From the NCBI GenBank assembly GCA_002697475.1, contig NZVW01000064.1:1-9510 (forward strand): 9,510 bases of DNA. Reading direction: 5' to 3'. The notes beneath the pieces are model-generated. The model was not told the DNA's origin. It saw only the letters and a program-made list of their open reading frames with translations, and ran no database searches. This document shows, one piece after another, positions 6,166-9,510 of this stretch. Position 1 is the first letter of the stretch. Each line of letters opens with the position of its first letter. The stretch is from Aquimarina sp. (GTDB lineage Bacteria; Bacteroidota; Bacteroidia; Flavobacteriales; Flavobacteriaceae). The translations under genes and the position numbers were made by a program.

Positions 6166-7263
6166 CTATTTTATTTTTAAAATTTTTTCTATCTCATCAA
6201 CAATATCAGAGGTAGCCTTTGGCAAAGCCATTTTTCTAATATTATTTGATAATCTATGTTGTATTTCTTCAGAACCCACTAATGTTTTAAAGGTCTCTTC
6301 AAAATTTTGATCCAGTTCTGTTTCCTTCAACATTAGAGCTCCCTGCTCATCTACAATAGCCCTTGCATTCTTGGTTTGATGATCCTCTGCTACATTTGGC
6401 GAGGGAATAAACAATACCGGTTTACCCACAATACATAACTCAGAAACTGATCCTGCTCCTGCTCTACTAATTATAATATCAGCCGATGCATAGGCTAAGT
6501 CCATCCGATCAATAAACTGAAGCACCTGTACATTTTCACTATTATATTTCTTATATTCTTCAAAATACAGTTTACCACATTGCCATATGATCTGAATTCC
6601 TAAGGCGGTAATAAAGTCCAGTTCACTTTCAATGAGTTGATTAATTCTCCGGGCACCTAAGCTTCCTCCTATAACCAACAGTATTTTTTTATTGCTATCC
6701 AGATTAAACTTATGGAATCCTTCTTCTTTTTTTGAATCAATTTCGATCAAATCTTGTCTTACCGGATTCCCTGTTTTTACTATCTTATTCTCTGGAAAAA
6801 AACGATCTAGACCGTCATAAGCGACACAAATTTTATCTGCTTTTTTAGCCAGCCATTTATTTGTAATACCTGGATAAGAATTCTGCTCCTGTAGCAATGT
6901 TGGTATATCAGCATCATTAGCTACCTTTAGCAGAGGCCCACTAGCAAATCCCCCTGTCCCAATTACGATATCCGGTTTTATTTGTTTAATTATTTTTCGA
7001 GATTTAAAAAGACTACTCAATAACTTAAATGGAAACATCAGATTGCTCCATGTAAGCTTTCTTTGAATACCACTAATCCATAAACCAATAATTTCATATC
7101 CTGCCTGTGGTACCTTTTGCATTTCCATACGGTCACTTGCTCCCACAAAAAGTATTGAACTATCCGGATAGCGTTTTTCTATTTCCTTAGCTATAGCTAT
7201 AGCAGGATAAATATGTCCTCCTGTTCCGCCACCTGATAATATTACTTTTAATCCTTTACTCAT
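6166..7263 (-). CDS. murG: UDP-N-acetylglucosamine--lipid I N-acetylglucosaminyltransferase MurG
   Basis: MurG is a GT28-family, GT-B-fold enzyme on the cytoplasmic face of the membrane. It transfers GlcNAc from UDP-GlcNAc to lipid I, giving lipid II. The acceptor-side N-terminal domain shows the glycine-rich GGGTGGH (11-17), GTGGFASGP (102-110) and QEQNSYPG (125-132). The donor-side C-terminal domain shows GNPVR (165-169), GGSLGA (199-204), SRAGAGSVSE (266-275, its Glu matching the UDP-ribose-binding Glu of E. coli MurG) and EDHQTKNA (293-300). A hydrophobic and basic stretch around 66-95 (RKLTWSNLMFPFKLL onward) is the usual membrane-contact patch. At 365 residues it is full length. The ATG at 7263 overlaps the ftsW stop by four bases (ATGA). 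MurG makes the lipid II substrate used by FtsW, so the coupling of the two genes makes functional sense. Confidence 0.98.
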   Translation of the reverse strand: MSKGLKVILSGGGTGGHIYPAIAIAKEIEKRYPDSSILFVGASDRMEMQKVPQAGYEIIGLWISGIQRKLTWSNLMFPFKLLSSLFKSRKIIKQIKPDIVIGTGGFASGPLLKVANDADIPTLLQEQNSYPGITNKWLAKKADKICVAYDGLDRFFPENKIVKTGNPVRQDLIEIDSKKEEGFHKFNLDSNKKILLVIGGSLGARRINQLIESELDFITALGIQIIWQCGKLYFEEYKKYNSENVQVLQFIDRMDLAYASADIIISRAGAGSVSELCIVGKPVLFIPSPNVAEDHQTKNARAIVDEQGALMLKETELDQNFEETFKTLVGSEEIQHRLSNNIRKMALPKATSDIVDEIEKILKIK

Positions 7264-7274
7264 ACTGCCTCTCT
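7260..7274 (-). promoter_or_regulatory. ftsW/murG overlap with ribosome binding site
   Basis: The minus strand reads AGAGAGGCAGTATGA. A Shine-Dalgarno-like AGAGAGG (7274-7268) lies inside the last codons of ftsW, 4 bases before the murG ATG, and the ATG overlaps the ftsW TGA. The design closely resembles the murC/ftsQ junction. Confidence 0.65.
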
Positions 7275-8480
7275 TAATACATCCAAAGGATTTTCTTCGT
7301 TAGTAATATGATTATCATTTTGTTCTGTTGTAGCTGATTGCATTTCGGCATTACTTTTCTTGCTTACGCTTAAAACGATACCAATGGCTAAACAAGTCAT
7401 CCATATAGAAGTTCCTCCACTACTAATCAATGGTAATGTTTGTCCGGTAACAGGAAATAACTCCACGGCTACAGCCATATTAATTAATGCCTGAAAAACT
7501 ATAGGCAAACCAACACCAATTACTAACAGTTTACCAAAAACATCTGTATTCTTATGTGCAATAACTACAAGTCTGAAAAGTAACAGAAGATACAAAAGCA
7601 TCAAAAATACCCCGCCTACAAGGCCCCACTCTTCAATTATGATAGCAAATATAAAATCCGAAGATGATTGTGGTAAAAAATTTCTCTGCACACTTTTCCC
7701 TGGTCCTTTACCAATAACACCTCCTCTGGCAATAGCAATCTTAGCACGTTCTATTTGATATCCTTCTTCTACATCTTCTTCACCCATAAAGCTTTCAACC
7801 CTACTTACCCAAGTATCCACACGGTTAGGAAAAACCCCGGGAAAAGCCTTAGCAAACAAAATAAAGAATGTTAGCACCAGAAGTCCGGAACCCAATATCG
7901 CCAGTATATATTTAAACGGATATCCACCTAAAAAAACCAACATCATCACCATAGCAAAAATGATTGCTGTGGTAGAAAAGTTAGCCGGCAAAATCAGCAT
8001 CAAAATTAAGAACACCGGAACCCACAAAGGAACCAACGTTTCTTTGAAATTAACCTTCTTATCTTTAATTTTAGATAAGTATCTGGCTACATAGGCCATT
8101 AATACAACAGATGCAAGCGTAGAGGTTTGAAAAGTCAATCCTACAAAAGGTATTCTTATCCATCTACTGGCGTTAGCTCCCTCCACCATATTATTCTGAG
8201 CCATGGTGATCAGCAGCAATACTATCATTACAGGAATCATAATAATAGAAAGCCCTTTAAAATAATGATAAGGCACTTTGTGCACACCATACATTATTAA
8301 AAAGCCCAATACTAAATGTGCAAAATGTTTTATCAAAAAACCAAAAGTATCTCCATCCCCATATAAATAGGCCAAATTGCTACTGGCACTATATACAGGT
8401 AAAAAAGAAAACAGAGCCAACAAAGCAGCAATTGCCCAAATCACTCTATCCCCATTGATATTTGCTAAAATCCTTTTCAT
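7260..8480 (-). CDS. ftsW: Septal peptidoglycan glycosyltransferase FtsW (SEDS family)
   Basis: FtsW is the multi-pass inner-membrane SEDS enzyme that polymerises lipid II at the division site together with FtsI (PBP3). About ten membrane segments are visible. Diagnostic parts are GANASRWIRI (101-110), the loop YQIERAKIAIARGGVIGKGP (241-260), FLPQSSSDFIFAIIIEEWG (268-286) and the C-terminal LFPVTGQTLPLISSGGTS (341-358). Asp275 matches the essential SEDS catalytic Asp. The usual FQPSE.AK sequence after the RW motif reads FQTSTLAS (117-124), which lacks its acidic and lysine residues. RodA is the alternative SEDS protein, but position between murD and murG argues strongly for FtsW. At 406 residues it is complete, with a polar cytoplasmic tail (375-406). 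The ATG at 8480 has AAGGA five bases upstream and follows the murD stop by 23 bases. Confidence 0.97.
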   Translation of the reverse strand: MKRILANINGDRVIWAIAALLALFSFLPVYSASSNLAYLYGDGDTFGFLIKHFAHLVLGFLIMYGVHKVPYHYFKGLSIIMIPVMIVLLLITMAQNNMVEGANASRWIRIPFVGLTFQTSTLASVVLMAYVARYLSKIKDKKVNFKETLVPLWVPVFLILMLILPANFSTTAIIFAMVMMLVFLGGYPFKYILAILGSGLLVLTFFILFAKAFPGVFPNRVDTWVSRVESFMGEEDVEEGYQIERAKIAIARGGVIGKGPGKSVQRNFLPQSSSDFIFAIIIEEWGLVGGVFLMLLYLLLLFRLVVIAHKNTDVFGKLLVIGVGLPIVFQALINMAVAVELFPVTGQTLPLISSGGTSIWMTCLAIGIVLSVSKKSNAEMQSATTEQNDNHITNEENPLDVLREAV

Positions 8481-8503
8481 TAATTCCTTTTAATTCACAT
8501 AAA

Positions 8504-9510
8504 CTACAGCTCTCTTACTGCCTCTTTAAATTGCCTTCCTCTTTCTTCATAATTTTTAAACAGATCAAAACTGGCACAGGCAGGAGATAACAATACATTG
8601 TCATTTCTTTCTGCCATTTTATAAGCCAGTTCTACTGCTTCCTTCATGGATTGTGTTTCTTCAATGTTATCCACACAATTACCAAATGCATTCATAATTT
8701 TGGTATTATCAATTCCTAAACAGATAATTGCCTTAACCTTTTCATTTACCAGAGCATAAAGCTCACTGTAGTCATTACCTTTATCGACGCCACCCACTAT
8801 CCAGATGGTTGGAGCTTTCATGGCATCTAAAGCATAATACGTAGCATTAACATTAGTTGCCTTCGAATCATTAATGTATTGAACATTATTAATTTTCAGT
8901 ACGCTTTCTAATCTATGTTCCACACCGTGAAAGTTTTCTAAACACTCCCTGATTGTTGCTTTTCTTATCTTTAGTAATTGTGCTACAGTGGCTGCTGCCA
9001 TAGCATTTTTTACATTATGATTTCCTTTTAATGCTAATGTATCTGTTGACATACTGAACTGTTCGTTATTAATTTTGATGTTTATATTATTGTTTTCTAA
9101 ATAAGCTCCTTCTTCAAGCTTTTCCTTTAATGAAAAAGGAACCTTTTTTGGCCTTATCTTGTTTTCTTTTAAATAATCAGAGATGACTTCATCATCTTTA
9201 TCATATATGAAATAGTCTTCCTCTGTTTGATTTTCTACTATTCTGAATTTTGATTTTATATAATTTTCAAACTTGTAATCATACCTATCTAAATGATCTG
9301 GCGTTATATTGGTTAAAACCGCTATGTATGGTCTAAAATCCTCAATACCATCTAACTGGAAACTACTCAACTCTAACACATAATTCTCATTATCATTAAG
9401 TGCTACCTGTTTTGCAAAACTATCACCGATATTACCTCCACAAGAAACAGGCAATCCTCCTTCTTTCAATATATAGTGGGTTAATGATGTAGTAGTAGTC
9501 TTTCCATTAC
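8504..9510 (-). CDS. murD: UDP-N-acetylmuramoyl-L-alanine--D-glutamate ligase MurD (5' end outside window)
   Basis: MurD is the cytoplasmic ATP-dependent ligase that adds D-glutamate to UDP-MurNAc-L-Ala. The reading frame is open to the window edge. The first visible residues NGKTTTTSL are the end of the ATP-binding P-loop, so about 110 N-terminal residues (the UDP-binding domain) are missing. Counting from that Asn, 334 residues are present. They include LELSSFQLDG (45-54), LTNITPDHLDRYD (65-77), the Lys87 in SKFRI that matches the carbamylated lysine of E. coli MurD, LKGNHNVKNAM (160-170) and HRLE (198-201). NDSKATN (213-219) and PACASFDLFKNYEERG (309-324) are the strong MurD signatures of the third domain. 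A TTG at 9469 in the same frame is an internal leucine codon and not the start. The gene ends in TAG, 23 bases before ftsW. Confidence 0.98.
   Translation of the reverse strand, partial: NGKTTTTSLTHYILKEGGLPVSCGGNIGDSFAKQVALNDNENYVLELSSFQLDGIEDFRPYIAVLTNITPDHLDRYDYKFENYIKSKFRIVENQTEEDYFIYDKDDEVISDYLKENKIRPKKVPFSLKEKLEEGAYLENNNINIKINNEQFSMSTDTLALKGNHNVKNAMAAATVAQLLKIRKATIRECLENFHGVEHRLESVLKINNVQYINDSKATNVNATYYALDAMKAPTIWIVGGVDKGNDYSELYALVNEKVKAIICLGIDNTKIMNAFGNCVDNIEETQSMKEAVELAYKMAERNDNVLLSPACASFDLFKNYEERGRQFKEAVREL

Noticed and set aside
6128..6310. Plus-strand open frame of 60 codons across the murG/murC junction
   Set aside because: Antisense to two conserved genes, with no independent support.
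9467..9469. TTG as the murD start codon
   Set aside because: The same frame continues upstream to the window edge and encodes the conserved ATP-binding loop NGKTTTTSL, so the gene starts outside the window.
1..9510. Mobile elements, CRISPR repeats, defence or toxin genes, or an undescribed gene system
   Set aside because: All long frames are accounted for by conserved dcw genes and yqeY, intergenic space is minimal, and I saw no spaced repeats or terminal inverted repeats.

Overview
The window is a compact stretch of the division and cell wall (dcw) cluster of a member of the Bacteroidota. Every gene lies on the minus strand, so transcription runs from high to low coordinates: murD (5' end outside the window) > ftsW > murG > murC > ftsQ > ftsA > ftsZ > a YqeY-family gene > a tRNA-Arg gene (3' end outside the window). 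The assignment to Bacteroidota rests on several points. The FtsZ tail ends in NNSFLHDNVD, the gene order has no ddl or murB between murC and ftsQ, a YqeY gene follows ftsZ, and the base composition is A+T-rich. The long FtsZ tail suggests a Cytophagia-like lineage, but that is a guess and not shown by the sequence.

Region by region: 8504-9510 is murD from its ATP-binding loop to its C-terminus. 7260-8480 is ftsW, the membrane glycosyltransferase of the division site. 6166-7263 is murG and 4807-6150 is murC. 4085-4810 is ftsQ, 2722-4077 is ftsA and 643-2616 is ftsZ. A hairpin followed by a T-run lies just downstream of ftsZ at 562-602 and probably ends the cluster transcript. Beyond it are the YqeY gene (81-530) and, 13 bases further on, the tRNA-Arg(UCG) gene (1-67).

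The genes form one functional unit. MurC adds L-Ala and MurD adds D-Glu to the UDP-MurNAc precursor. MurG converts lipid I to lipid II, and FtsW polymerises lipid II at the septum. FtsQ, FtsA and FtsZ build the divisome that directs this synthesis: FtsZ forms the ring, FtsA tethers it to the membrane, and FtsQ links to the periplasmic division proteins. Gaps are short or negative, with 4-base ATGA overlaps at ftsW/murG and murC/ftsQ, so translational coupling is likely. The longest non-coding gaps are 112 bases (ftsZ to yqeY) and 105 bases (ftsA to ftsZ); no gene-free stretch exceeds 300 bases.

I found no mobile element, CRISPR array, toxin system or evident new system; this is a conserved housekeeping locus. 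The points worth a second look are smaller. They are an apparent A19-U56 replacement of the usual G19-C56 tertiary pair in the tRNA, a very long FtsZ tail with repeated short motifs and an internal CTP-like segment, repeated sequence designs at gene junctions, and a hairpin in the ftsA-ftsZ gap.
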